Positions 25,250 through 34,261 of a stretch of 40,055 nucleotides of DNA are shown here, piece after piece. The first letter of the stretch is position 1. Each line of letters begins with the position of its first letter. The translations under genes and the position numbers were made by a program. The DNA is taken from assembly GCA_021801125.1 (NCBI GenBank), contig JAJYYI010000077.1, forward strand, positions 1 to 40,055, in the 5' to 3' direction. This DNA comes from Deltaproteobacteria bacterium. Its GTDB lineage: Bacteria > Desulfobacterota > Binatia > Binatales > Binataceae. The notes beneath the pieces are model-generated. The model ran no database searches, had not been told where the DNA came from, and saw nothing but the letters and a program-made list of their open reading frames with translations.

Positions 25250-26383
25250 CTAGTCCAGCGACTTGCGGAAACGGAGCACTCCAATCGTCAGGAGGACCGT
25301 TGTAAGACAGGCCAAAGCGGCCATCTGCGGCCACAATATGTCCAGCCCGACGCCCTTGAGAAAGGTGCCTCGCAGAATGACCAGGAAATATCGCAGTGGG
25401 TCAAGGCTGGTGATCCACTGCATCGCCCTGGGCATACTGGAAATTGGAAAAGCAAAACCCGAAAGGATGAAAGCCGGATTCAGAAAGAAAAAGGCTGACG
25501 CGAAAGCTTGCTGCTGAGTGGAGCACAGGGTGGAAATAAGCAGCCCGACACTCAACGTGTTGAACAGAAACAATACGGTGCCGAGCGCCAGGACCAGCGG
25601 GTTGCCGCGAAACGGTACCCTGAACCAGAGTGAGCCCACCACAAAAACCAGTATCACGTCGGCCAGACCGACCAGGAAAAATGGGACCGTCTTCCCCAGG
25701 ATCAGCTCGACCGGCCTGATGGGCGTGACCATGACCTGTTCGAGAGTTCCGATCTCGCGCTCACGCACGATCGCGAAGGCCGTCAGGTTCACCACCAGGA
25801 CGATCGTTATGCTGCCGATCACCCCTGGGACAAAAAACCACTGGCTATTCAGATCGGGGTTGTACCAGGGGCGCTGCTCGATTTCGATCTGCGGCATTGT
25901 CGCCGCCATCGCGGGCATCAGACTCCCCAATCGCTCGCGCGCGTAATCCTGACCAAACGTGGTCGCGATCTGGGTTACGTAGCCCAAAGCGATCAGCGCG
26001 GTGTTGGAGTTCGTCCCGTCGAGAATCACTTGCAGATGCGCGGTCTGGCCCTTGCGCAGCAGCTCCGAGAAGCCCGGCTCGATCTTGATCGCCATCGGGA
26101 TGCTGCTGCGGCCGATGGTATTGGGGATATCCGGGTCCTCGCGCAAGATTTCCGTTACATTAAAGCGCCCGGTGAAGGTGAATCGCGAAAGTAGGTCGCG
26201 ACTTTCCTGGCTATGATCGAGGTCCAGCACCGCGATCGGCACGTGAAGCACCTCGAAGGTCGCCGCGTAGCCGTAGATGAGCATCTGGATGATCGGCGGA
26301 GCGAGCAGCCGAAAACGCGCGTACTTGTCGCGCCGGAGCTGGATGAACTCCTTTACGATGATGCGCCAAATCCGGCCCAGCAC
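25250..26383 (-). CDS. ABC-2 type transporter permease (YbhR-like)
   Basis: Inner-membrane permease, last gene of a five-gene exporter operon. It starts with the amphipathic KEFIQLRRDKYARF segment, has one membrane helix, a large periplasmic domain (about residues 45-175) and then about five membrane helices, with the conserved REREIGTLEQVMVTPI coupling helix and LSGFAFPI near the end. At 377 residues it fits the ABC2_membrane_3 family, such as E. coli YbhS and YbhR. It lies 13 bases after the other permease and likely pairs with it. Substrate unknown; E. coli YbhFSR has been linked to drug and cation efflux. Confidence 0.9.
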   Translation of the reverse strand: MLGRIWRIIVKEFIQLRRDKYARFRLLAPPIIQMLIYGYAATFEVLHVPIAVLDLDHSQESRDLLSRFTFTGRFNVTEILREDPDIPNTIGRSSIPMAIKIEPGFSELLRKGQTAHLQVILDGTNSNTALIALGYVTQIATTFGQDYARERLGSLMPAMAATMPQIEIEQRPWYNPDLNSQWFFVPGVIGSITIVLVVNLTAFAIVREREIGTLEQVMVTPIRPVELILGKTVPFFLVGLADVILVFVVGSLWFRVPFRGNPLVLALGTVLFLFNTLSVGLLISTLCSTQQQAFASAFFFLNPAFILSGFAFPISSMPRAMQWITSLDPLRYFLVILRGTFLKGVGLDILWPQMAALACLTTVLLTIGVLRFRKSLD

Positions 26384-26396
26384 GACAGCTCCTCAT

Positions 26397-27533
26397 TCAT
26401 TGCAGGCTCTTGCGAAAAGCGCGAGTCGCAAAGACTGCAATGACGACGGCGTAGACGATCATCGCCCCGATCTGGGGAGCCAGATCCTCCAAGCCGCTAC
26501 CGGCGAGAAAAATTCCCTTGAGCGCGCTGACATAGTAGCGGCTGTACACCAGGTAGGTCACCGCTCTGATCGGCGCGGGCATCTGATCGATGGGGAACGC
26601 GAAGCCGGACAGCATCGAGGTCGGCAGCAGGGTCACCAGCAGAGCGTACTGACTCGCCCCAATCTGGCTTTTGGTGGCGACCGAGATCATGTAGCCGATT
26701 CCCAGGATGACCACCAAAAACAAGGTGGTGGTGAACATCAGCATTCCCGCATTGCCGCGAAACGGCACGTTGAACCATCCGACGGCAAACGCGGTGCACA
26801 GGGCAGCGTCAGACAGGCCGATGACGAGGTAGGGGAACAACTTTCCGACCATGATCTCCATCGCGGTCGCCGGAGTGGCGATAAGCTGCTCCATGGTGCC
26901 GCGCTCCCATTCGCGGGCGATCGTGAGCGATGAAAGCAAAGCTCCCATCAGCGCCATCACCAGGGCAACGGTGCCCGGAATGATAAAGTTCTTGCTTTCC
27001 AGCTCCTCGTTGAACCAAGTGCGGTAGTCGACCGACAGCGGCGCCACCGTCTGCTGGCTCAGCCCGCGAGCCGCAAACCACTTGAGTTGAACTTCGTTGG
27101 AGTAAGCGCCGATTACGGCCTGCGCATAACCCAGGGCGAGCTGCGCGCTGTTGTCGTCGGTGCCGTCAAGCAGCGCCTGGACTTCTGAGTGGTGCGCGTC
27201 GGCCAGGCGCCGCGAGAAATCCCATGGTATGACCAACCCAAGCTTGCACCTGTCGGCATCGATCGCGCGCACCAACTCCGGGTAGTTGTCTACCGCCTTG
27301 ATCACGTCGAAATAACGGGAGGCCTGAAAGTGCTTAAGCAGCGCCTGGCTGTCCTGGCTGCCCTCCTGATCGTAGACGTAAACCGGAATGTGATCGGCGT
27401 CCAAACGCGCGCCGTAACCCAGCAAAAGGATTTGGAACAACGGCAGCAGCACCGCGATCAGGAAGCTGTGCGGATCGCGCCTGATCTGAATAAACTCCTT
27501 GCGCGCGATGGCCATGATGCGTCGCCAATTCAC
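26397..27533 (-). CDS. ABC-2 type transporter permease (YbhS-like)
   Basis: First of two paralogous permeases in the operon. Layout: KEFIQIRRDPHSF at the N-terminus, one membrane helix, a periplasmic domain (about residues 45-180), then five to six helices with the AREWERGTMEQL coupling motif and LSGFAFPI. At 378 residues it is clearly related to the downstream permease, but diverged. Its start overlaps the stop of the upstream ATPase gene by four bases, implying coupled translation. It is expected to form a heterodimer with the downstream permease in the inner membrane. Confidence 0.9.
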   Translation of the reverse strand: MNWRRIMAIARKEFIQIRRDPHSFLIAVLLPLFQILLLGYGARLDADHIPVYVYDQEGSQDSQALLKHFQASRYFDVIKAVDNYPELVRAIDADRCKLGLVIPWDFSRRLADAHHSEVQALLDGTDDNSAQLALGYAQAVIGAYSNEVQLKWFAARGLSQQTVAPLSVDYRTWFNEELESKNFIIPGTVALVMALMGALLSSLTIAREWERGTMEQLIATPATAMEIMVGKLFPYLVIGLSDAALCTAFAVGWFNVPFRGNAGMLMFTTTLFLVVILGIGYMISVATKSQIGASQYALLVTLLPTSMLSGFAFPIDQMPAPIRAVTYLVYSRYYVSALKGIFLAGSGLEDLAPQIGAMIVYAVVIAVFATRAFRKSLQ

Positions 27534-28489
27534 TGCGCCGCCTCGCTCGTATCCGGACGTCTGCCGGTCATCGCCACAAAGGCGTCTTCCAGAGACGGCG
27601 CGATCGGCTCGACGGCGGTAACTATTACGCCCGCCGATGCCAGCGCGGCAGGTAGCTCAACGCGTGCCTGTTGCGCCGCGCTTACCACGACATGCAGCGC
27701 GGCGCCGAAAACCGCGACGTCGAGCACTCCCGGCCGGCTTTTCAGCAACTCGAGCCCGCGGCCGAGCGGCGCGCACTCAACCAGGAGAAGGTCTCCTTTG
27801 ATCGATGTGCACTTGATCTCGCTGGGGCTGCCCGTGGCGACGATACGACCGGCGTCGATCAAGGCAAGCCGATTGCAGTACTCCGCCTCGTCCATGTAAT
27901 GCGTCGTTACCAGTATCGTCACGTCCTCGGCCGCCATCTGGTGAATCAGCTCCCAGAATCGACGACGCGAAAGCGGATCGACGCCGGCCGTTGGCTCATC
28001 CAGAAACAGTACTTGTGGCCGATGCAGAACCGCGCACCCCAGAGCCAGCCGCTGCTTCCAGCCGCCCGCCAACTCGCCGGTGAGCAAGGTTTCGCTGCCC
28101 GTGAGACCCGCCATCTGAAGCGCCCAGGCGATGCGCTCCGTGAGGAGCTTTCCCTTCACTCCGTAAAGGCCGGCGTAAAACTTAAGGTTCTCGATTACGC
28201 GCAGATCGTTGTAGAGCGAGAACTTCTGCGACATGTAGCCGATATGCTGGCGAACCTGTTCGGGTTGCTCCGCGACGTTGAAGCCCGCCACCGAAGCGCG
28301 GCCGGAAGTCGGCGTGAGCAGCCCGCAAAGCATCCGGATGATCGTCGATTTACCCGAACCGTTGGGACCGAGCAGGCCGAAGATCTCGCCGGTCGAGATC
28401 CGAAAGCTCACTCGATTGACCGCCGTAAAGCCGCCAAACCGCTTGACCAACTCCTGCGCCACAATTGAAGTCCCTTTCGGCATGCTCAA
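27530..28489 (-). CDS. ABC transporter ATP-binding protein (second ATPase of the exporter)
   Basis: Nucleotide-binding subunit. Walker A is GPNGSGKS (residues 41-48), Walker B LFLDEP with Asp164 and Glu165, and the H-loop His197 is present (TTHYMDEAE). The signature sequence is LAGGW (140-144) instead of LSGG. At 319 residues it has the C-terminal extension seen in drug-export ATPases. E. coli YbhF carries two such domains in one chain; here they are two genes joined by 4-bp overlaps. Paired with the upstream ATPase it would contribute the intact Walker and H-loop half of the working ATP site. Confidence 0.92.
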   Translation of the reverse strand: MSMPKGTSIVAQELVKRFGGFTAVNRVSFRISTGEIFGLLGPNGSGKSTIIRMLCGLLTPTSGRASVAGFNVAEQPEQVRQHIGYMSQKFSLYNDLRVIENLKFYAGLYGVKGKLLTERIAWALQMAGLTGSETLLTGELAGGWKQRLALGCAVLHRPQVLFLDEPTAGVDPLSRRRFWELIHQMAAEDVTILVTTHYMDEAEYCNRLALIDAGRIVATGSPSEIKCTSIKGDLLLVECAPLGRGLELLKSRPGVLDVAVFGAALHVVVSAAQQARVELPAALASAGVIVTAVEPIAPSLEDAFVAMTGRRPDTSEAAQ

Positions 28490-29427
28490 CGCCCTCGGTC
28501 GCCAGGTTGGGTCGATACCATATACGCGAACACATCCTCGACAGTCGCGCCCATTGGGGCGATATCTCCAAAGGTCAAGCCTGCCCCCTCAAGCCGCGCA
28601 CGTAGCTCGGGGGTGCGCCGCTGGGGATTGTCCACCACGATATGAAGCGCGTCTCCCATCGCCATCGCGCTGAGCACGCCGTCAGCATCAGCCAGCGCGG
28701 CTCGCAGCCGTTCGGGTTCGGCCGAAGCCATCGAAAGCACCCCTCCAGGCAGCTTGCTCTTCAGCTCAGTAGGCGTGCCGCAGAAGAGCGCCCCACCCCG
28801 ATGAAGCAGCAGCAGTCGATGGCATCGTTCGGCCTCGTCGAAGTAAGCCGTTGAAATCAACACGGTGACGCCCTGAAAAACCAGTGAATAGAGAATGCCC
28901 CAGAGTTCCCGGCGCGAGACCGGGTCCACGCCGGTGGTGGGCTCGTCGAGGAGCAGGATTTCGGGCGAATGAATTAGCGCGCAGATCAAGCCGAGTTTGC
29001 GCTTCATGCCGCCGGACAATTGACCCGCAAGTCTGCGCCGAAACGGCATCATCCCGCAGGCCGCGAGCAGCTCGCCCGAGCGCTGCTTGCGAACCGCAGA
29101 GGTTATCTCAAACAGGTCGGCATAGAAGCGAATGTTCTCATCGACCGTAAGATCTTCGTAGAGCCCATATTGCTGCGGCATGTATCCGATATGGCTCTTT
29201 ACCGCCTCGGGATCGTGCACGACGTCATGTCCGGCGACCCATGCCGCGCCCGAGTCGGCGGGCAGCACTCCCGCGAGGATTCGCAGGGTCGTCGTCTTCC
29301 CCGCCCCGTCGGGACCAACCAAGCCCAGGATCTCTCCTCGCTGAGCGGCGAAGCCGAGGTCCACGACGGCCGGACCGGTCGCAAAGTGCTTACTCAATCC
29401 TTCGATTTGCACAGCCGGCGCTTTCAT
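28486..29427 (-). CDS. ABC transporter ATP-binding protein (first ATPase of the exporter)
   Basis: Nucleotide-binding subunit. Walker A is GPDGAGKT (residues 38-45), the signature LSGGM (137-141) is canonical, and Walker B is LLLLDEP with Asp161 and Glu162. The H-loop reads STAYFDEAE, so the usual switch His is Ala194. This is the reverse of its partner, which keeps the His but has an altered signature. At 313 residues it equals the first half of a YbhF-like protein. Its ATG overlaps the adaptor stop and its stop overlaps the next ATPase start, both by four bases. Confidence 0.92.
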   Translation of the reverse strand: MKAPAVQIEGLSKHFATGPAVVDLGFAAQRGEILGLVGPDGAGKTTTLRILAGVLPADSGAAWVAGHDVVHDPEAVKSHIGYMPQQYGLYEDLTVDENIRFYADLFEITSAVRKQRSGELLAACGMMPFRRRLAGQLSGGMKRKLGLICALIHSPEILLLDEPTTGVDPVSRRELWGILYSLVFQGVTVLISTAYFDEAERCHRLLLLHRGGALFCGTPTELKSKLPGGVLSMASAEPERLRAALADADGVLSAMAMGDALHIVVDNPQRRTPELRARLEGAGLTFGDIAPMGATVEDVFAYMVSTQPGDRGR

Positions 29428-30437
29428 CGCGCACCCGCTGGCTTGAAGCTGATGCGCGCGTCGGCAGGCATGCCCGGCTTGAGTTCATGCGTCGGGTTGT
29501 CAATGTCAATCCTGATGCGATAGACGAGCGTGACGCGCTCGGCATGTGTCTCAACGCTCTTTGGCGTAAACTCCGCGTTGGACGATATGAGCGATATGCG
29601 GCCGTGATACTGATGGTTAGGGTAACTGTCGGTGGTAACAACCGCAGGTTGGCCAAAACGGACGCGCCCGATGTCGGGCTCGTTGATATACGCTCGCAAC
29701 CAGATATGGTCAAGGTCAGCCAGGGTGAAGATGGGCGTGCCGGGTTGTACCACCTCGCCCAACTCAGCGTTGCGCACCAGGATCACACCGGAGAACGGCG
29801 CGTACAGCGTAGTGTAACCCAGAATGATCTGCGCGAGTTTCAGGTTGTCTTGCGCGTTCTTGACGTTGGCGCGCGCTACGGTGACATTCGCTTCGGCCGC
29901 CGCTTCCAGCGCCTTGTCGCGCAGATAGTTCGCAGAAGACTGTTTATAGGCGGTTGCCGCGAGGTCGCGGGTTTGAGTCGAGATGACCTGATGGCGCCAG
30001 AGTTCCTGGTCGCGATGAAAGTCAACAGTTTTCTCGGCCAAGTCGGCCTTGTCGGCGGCCACTGTCTTTTTGGCCGCCTCGAGGTTGCGCAACGCCGCTG
30101 CTAGCTGCCGTTCCTGCACTCGCTGGGTTTGTGCGGCAATCACGACTTGCTGGCGGTAGTCGGCGTCATCCAGGATCGCCAGCACGGTTCCCTTCTCAAC
30201 CCATTGCCCTTCATCAAACGGCAACACCGTGATGCGCGACTGAACTGCTTTGAAACTGAGCACGCTCTCGTGCGCCTCGATGTTGCCTGAAACGACGAGA
30301 AACGCGCGCTCGCCTTTGTTGAAGAGATCGAACGCCGAGAGCGCTTGGCTCAGGGCTGCAAGCGCCGCTAGAAAGACCACGGCACCCGCTGCGCTCAGGA
30401 CAACACGACTTCTTCGTCGCGCCATCCTCCACCTCAT
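29424..30437 (-). CDS. HlyD-family periplasmic adaptor (YbhG-like)
   Basis: Membrane fusion protein linking the inner-membrane exporter to an outer-membrane channel. It has a basic N-terminus and one hydrophobic helix (VVLSAAGAVVFLAALAALS), a lipoyl/barrel-sandwich half, a long coiled coil rich in Ala, Glu, Gln and Lys (about residues 110-215), then the second lipoyl half (TLYAPFSGVI) and a beta-barrel domain ending LKPGMPADARISF. I chose ATG 30437 (337 residues); the frame extends to TTG 30470, and ATG 30425, with AGGTGG upstream, is another option. First gene of the operon. No TolC-type channel is encoded nearby. Confidence 0.9.
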   Translation of the reverse strand: MRWRMARRRSRVVLSAAGAVVFLAALAALSQALSAFDLFNKGERAFLVVSGNIEAHESVLSFKAVQSRITVLPFDEGQWVEKGTVLAILDDADYRQQVVIAAQTQRVQERQLAAALRNLEAAKKTVAADKADLAEKTVDFHRDQELWRHQVISTQTRDLAATAYKQSSANYLRDKALEAAAEANVTVARANVKNAQDNLKLAQIILGYTTLYAPFSGVILVRNAELGEVVQPGTPIFTLADLDHIWLRAYINEPDIGRVRFGQPAVVTTDSYPNHQYHGRISLISSNAEFTPKSVETHAERVTLVYRIRIDIDNPTHELKPGMPADARISFKPAGAR

Positions 30438-31079
30438 CGCTATCCCGTCAACTCGACCTGGCGGGTGCAATCGCCATCCGCTATCCCATCGTTTCGAGCC
30501 ACAGGGATTTTAAGCCGGTCTCCAGCCGCACCTCGGCTCGCGCGACGGACTCGGCGCGGATTGCGCAACGATGTTAGTTTCGCCCGACACGGCGCATCAT
30601 CCTTCAAAGCCCACCCTGCAAGCGACTTACCCCGCCTGAGGCGTCCCGCGTTCTTGGGCATCGCGACCTCCACGCCAGGAATGGAAGGACGGCGGCCACA
30701 CAATGCTCGAACAGGGTGACGCCGTACTTGTAAATCGGCGTCTCCGGCTCGGTGTCGGTAGCGAAAGCGCCTTGCCTATAGCTTGAAGCAAAATGCGCGC
30801 CGTAGCAGGCTCGGCACGGCTTTGAAGACTCCTTGCGCAAATACTTCCGCAGCTAGCTCTTTTGGCGACACTTTCTTGTATCGAAAGGAGCGATTTCGTC
30901 TTGGTCGGAGCGCAGCACGCTGCTCATCCGCTTGCATTAGGCGGCATGTCTTTTGCTGTTTTTGTTGATGCTCTCTCGTTACGAGCAGACGACAGGAAGA
31001 GTGGCAATGCTGGACCGACTCTCTGGCCGCAAGGGCGCGAAGCGTCGTCGACGGGAGTTGTTTACTGCCAAAGCCGAAG
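30438..31079. other. Intergenic region between the exporter operon and the pyruvate-kinase-like gene
   Basis: About 640 bases between two divergent genes, so it should hold both promoters. Several open frames exist on both strands (for example 30604-30840 minus) but none resembles a known protein or has a good ribosome binding site. A small hairpin (CGAAA/TTTCG around GGAGCGA) lies near 30880 and an inverted TGCTC/GAGCA near 30970. I find no convincing -35/-10 pair. Confidence 0.5.
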
Positions 31080-32957
31080 ATGGGAACACATAAAAATCTT
31101 CCTGAAAAGCAGCCCGACCATGCCATTGAGCTGCCCAGCCTGATTTCCCGTCTGGAGGAAATCCGCGAGAGCATCACTGTCTCGGAAGCCGGCATGGCGG
31201 CGAAACTCGCCTCTGTTAACCCGGTCTATAGCAGCAGCGCCCGCAATCTGGTGCACTACCTAGCGCTTCGCCGCCACGACATCCGAGGATTACAGGACCA
31301 ATTGGCGACGCTTGGGCTTTCTTCGTTGGGGCGCGCGGAAGCGCACGTCATGGCAACTCTCGACGCGGTGCTGGGCGCACTGTATGGGCTTGCGGGCAGA
31401 GGGTGGCAGCCCCACCCTTCGCCTGCAAGCTTCTCGCAAGGCAAGAAGCTCCTCGAAGAACATGCGCGTGCGCTGCTCGGTCCCGGTCCGCAGGGGCGGT
31501 CCGTGCGAATCATGGTGACCATGCCGAGCGAAGCCGCGTTGGACTATGCGCTGGTCCGCGGCTTGGTGGCCGCCGGCATGGACTGTATGCGAATCAACTG
31601 CGCGTACGATGACGCCCGCGCCTGGGCCCATATGATCGAGCATCTGGTGAGGGCCAGAGAAGAGCTGGGTAAAGGATGCCGGGTCGTTATGGACCTCGCG
31701 GGACCCAAGCTGCGCGTGGGACCTATCGAGCCCGGGCCGGAGCTGCTGAAAATTCGTCCGTCGCGCGATCTCCGAGGCCAAGTTACGAAGCCTGCCCGCA
31801 TCTGGTTGGTCCCGGCGACGCGGGAAGGACAGCCCCTGCCTACGCAAGCTGACGCAGTCTTGCCTATCGCCGAGGGCGATCTCGCTTCGTTGCAATGCGG
31901 CGCAGGGCTCACGTTTCGCGACGCGCGCGGCGCAAACCGCAGGTTTACCGTAGTAACCGTCGCCGACGGGTGCGTGCTCGTAGAGTGCCGGCAAACCTCC
32001 TATGTGGTCTCGGGCCATGAGCTCACTGTCAAGAGGACTCCTGGGCTGCCGATGGTTTTCAAAGTCGGCGTCCTCCCGCCGCTCGAATCGCCTATCATTC
32101 TTAAGCGCGGCGACAGGCTCACGCTGTCGAAAGAGCCCCGGCTCGGTCGCGGCGCCGAACTGGAGAAAGGCCGTGCCTCTCAGCGAGGAGCGCTGATTAC
32201 CTGCAACATGCCGGAGATTCTCGGAGATATTCGCGCTGGAGAGAGAGTCTGGTTCGACGACGGCAAAATCGGCGGGGTTGTCAGAGAGGCTCATAGCGAT
32301 CACGCCGAAATCGAAATCACCCAGGCGCGGATCGGCGGCAGCAAGCTTCGCGAGAATAAGGGTATTAACCTGCCCGACACCGACCTGCGAATCCCTTGCT
32401 TCACGGCCAAGGACTTAGAAGACCTGCCGTTCGTCGCGGCGCACGCGGACGTGGTCGAGATGTCCTTTGTGCGCCGGCCGCAGGACGTGCAAGAACTGCG
32501 CGCTCAACTCGCTCGCCTCACGGACCGGCCCATCGGCGTCGTACTGAAAATCGAGGCGCGCAAAGCGTTCGACAACTTGCCGGAGCTGGTGCTCGCGGTG
32601 ATGCAACACCCGTGCGCCGGCGTGATGATCGCTCGCGGCGACCTCGCCCTCGAATGCGGTTACGAGCGGCTGGCAGAGGCGCAGGAAGAGATACTGTGGA
32701 TCTGCGAAGCGGCCCATCTACCGGTCATCTGGGCGACCCAGGTGCTGGAGAGCTTTGCCAAGACCGGCCAGCCGTCGCGCGCCGAGATTACCGATGCGGC
32801 TATGGGTGAGCGCGCAGAGTGCGTGATGCTCAATAAGGGGCCCTACATCATCGAGGCCGTGGCCTCGCTCGACGATATCCTGCGCCGGATGGAGGCTCAT
32901 CAGGTGAAGAAAACCTCCAGGCTCCGAGCCCTCGCCGTTGTCGGGAAACTTGCCTGA
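31080..32957 (+). CDS. Atypical pyruvate kinase family protein with long N-terminal domain
   Basis: The region from about residue 140 to 610 resembles pyruvate kinase domains A and B: RINCAY (171-176, for R-x-N-x-S), MDLAGPKLR (204-212), the catalytic Lys490 in VLKIEARK, MIARGDLALE, and WATQVLESFAKTGQPSRAEITDAA. The usual CVMLSGETA is CVMLNKGPYI. Domain B is enlarged (about 215-440). An N-terminal helical domain of about 140 residues replaces the normal start, and the C-terminal allosteric domain is missing. At 625 residues it belongs to a divergent subgroup; the catalytic Lys and Thr suggest phosphoryl transfer, but the substrate is uncertain. The start ATG has no clear ribosome binding site. 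Confidence 0.8.
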   Translation: MGTHKNLPEKQPDHAIELPSLISRLEEIRESITVSEAGMAAKLASVNPVYSSSARNLVHYLALRRHDIRGLQDQLATLGLSSLGRAEAHVMATLDAVLGALYGLAGRGWQPHPSPASFSQGKKLLEEHARALLGPGPQGRSVRIMVTMPSEAALDYALVRGLVAAGMDCMRINCAYDDARAWAHMIEHLVRAREELGKGCRVVMDLAGPKLRVGPIEPGPELLKIRPSRDLRGQVTKPARIWLVPATREGQPLPTQADAVLPIAEGDLASLQCGAGLTFRDARGANRRFTVVTVADGCVLVECRQTSYVVSGHELTVKRTPGLPMVFKVGVLPPLESPIILKRGDRLTLSKEPRLGRGAELEKGRASQRGALITCNMPEILGDIRAGERVWFDDGKIGGVVREAHSDHAEIEITQARIGGSKLRENKGINLPDTDLRIPCFTAKDLEDLPFVAAHADVVEMSFVRRPQDVQELRAQLARLTDRPIGVVLKIEARKAFDNLPELVLAVMQHPCAGVMIARGDLALECGYERLAEAQEEILWICEAAHLPVIWATQVLESFAKTGQPSRAEITDAAMGERAECVMLNKGPYIIEAVASLDDILRRMEAHQVKKTSRLRALAVVGKLA

Positions 32958-33076
32958 ACCGCGCTAAACCGGCGGGTAATCGAGCCCTTCGCTCTGCCAT
33001 TCGCCACCGGGGCGGCAGGACAAGGAACGCGCGCGCACTGGCAGAAGAAAGTCTCGGTTTTGCATCCAGGCGCTGA

Positions 33077-34261
33077 TCACACCGAACGTCCCTCAAGGGC
33101 GCGGACAAAGAGGTCTGCGTATTGCTCGGCGAATCTGCGCCAAGTCCAGTTTGCCTCGACCATTGCCCGCCCCCGCTCGCCCATCCGGCGACAGGTTTGG
33201 GCATCCCCGAGAATCGTGCTGATAGCTTCCGCCAGGCCGGTCGCGTCCTCTTCCTGCACAAGAAAGCCGTTGACGCCGGGCGTGATTACTTCCACCGGAC
33301 CGCCGCTGTACGAGCCAATCACAGGAACGCCAGCGGCCATCGCTTCGAGAAAGCCCAGACCCAAACCCTCTGCCTTGCCTCGGCTCGGCATCGCAAATAC
33401 CGTTGCACCGCGGTGAAGCGAACAGAGTTTCTCGCGAGTGACCAAGCCGGCAAACTCAACGCGATCGGTAAGACCTAGTCGAGCCACTGAATCGCGCAGG
33501 CGCGGCTCGTCCGGTCCGCCACCCGCAATCACCAGGTCAAAATCGGCGAACTTAGCCGCCAGCATCGCGAATGCTTCAATCAGAAGGTCAACCCCTTTTT
33601 GCGCGAGATTCAGCCGGCAGGCGCAAAAAATGTAGGGCCTGTCCCGCTTATACGGAGTCGCAGCGACGATAGACTCAGCTTCGACACCTCCGATGATCAC
33701 TCGCGCGTTGATCGCCCCGGCAACATAGCGAGCAAAGAACTGCCGCGAGGCATCTGATATCGCCGCAAACCCCGCCGCAGCGCCCAGCGCTTGCAAAGCG
33801 CGCTCGCCCATGCGGCCCCGCCCGAGCGCTGCCGATTCGTAAAACATATGAACCAGCGGAACGCGCGCCGCCTCACATGTAGCGGCGATTACCGGCAGCT
33901 TGTCCCAGCGGAAGACATGGTTGTTCACCACATCAGGCCGAAAGCCGCGGATTAGCTTGGCAAGATCGCCAAACCGCGCGTCGAGCAACCTACGCGCGAA
34001 ACCTAGAGGCGTCCGCAGCGAGAAAGGCTTAGCACCGCGAATCGAAATATACGTACATCGCACCTCTGGCGAGCGTTCGACGCTGAAGCCGCTGTTCGCT
34101 CCGCGCGTGGAAGCCACTTCTACTTTGTGCCCCTGGCGCTGAAGCTCGCGCGACAGGTTCTCGACCACTTCCGACGTGCCGCCGAGTTGATCGTAAAACT
34201 CGGCCACCAAAAGGACTCGCAGCGATCGTGCGTTTATAGGCGCAGGTTTCTGGTCAGGCAC
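33077..34261 (-). CDS. GT4 family glycosyltransferase (second of two)
   Basis: Retaining GT-B glycosyltransferase. It has an N-terminal acceptor domain beginning RVLLVAEFYDQLGGTSEVVENLSREL, and a C-terminal nucleotide-sugar domain with CRLNLAQKG, IAGGGPDEPRL and the EX7E motif EGLGLGFLE followed by AMAAGVPVIG. It is a paralogue of the upstream gene. I set the start at GTG 34261, which has GGAGG ten bases before it and gives 394 residues; the frame stays open to TTG 34303 inside the upstream gene. It overlaps the end of the upstream gene by 28 bases, so the two are cotranslated. Donor and acceptor are unknown; a cell-surface polysaccharide is likely. Confidence 0.88.
   Translation of the reverse strand: MPDQKPAPINARSLRVLLVAEFYDQLGGTSEVVENLSRELQRQGHKVEVASTRGANSGFSVERSPEVRCTYISIRGAKPFSLRTPLGFARRLLDARFGDLAKLIRGFRPDVVNNHVFRWDKLPVIAATCEAARVPLVHMFYESAALGRGRMGERALQALGAAAGFAAISDASRQFFARYVAGAINARVIIGGVEAESIVAATPYKRDRPYIFCACRLNLAQKGVDLLIEAFAMLAAKFADFDLVIAGGGPDEPRLRDSVARLGLTDRVEFAGLVTREKLCSLHRGATVFAMPSRGKAEGLGLGFLEAMAAGVPVIGSYSGGPVEVITPGVNGFLVQEEDATGLAEAISTILGDAQTCRRMGERGRAMVEANWTWRRFAEQYADLFVRALEGRSV

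Noticed and set aside
30604-30840. 78-codon minus-strand open frame in the exporter/pyruvate-kinase spacer
   Set aside because: Composition is partly protein-like, but there is no family resemblance, no ribosome binding site and no conserved context.
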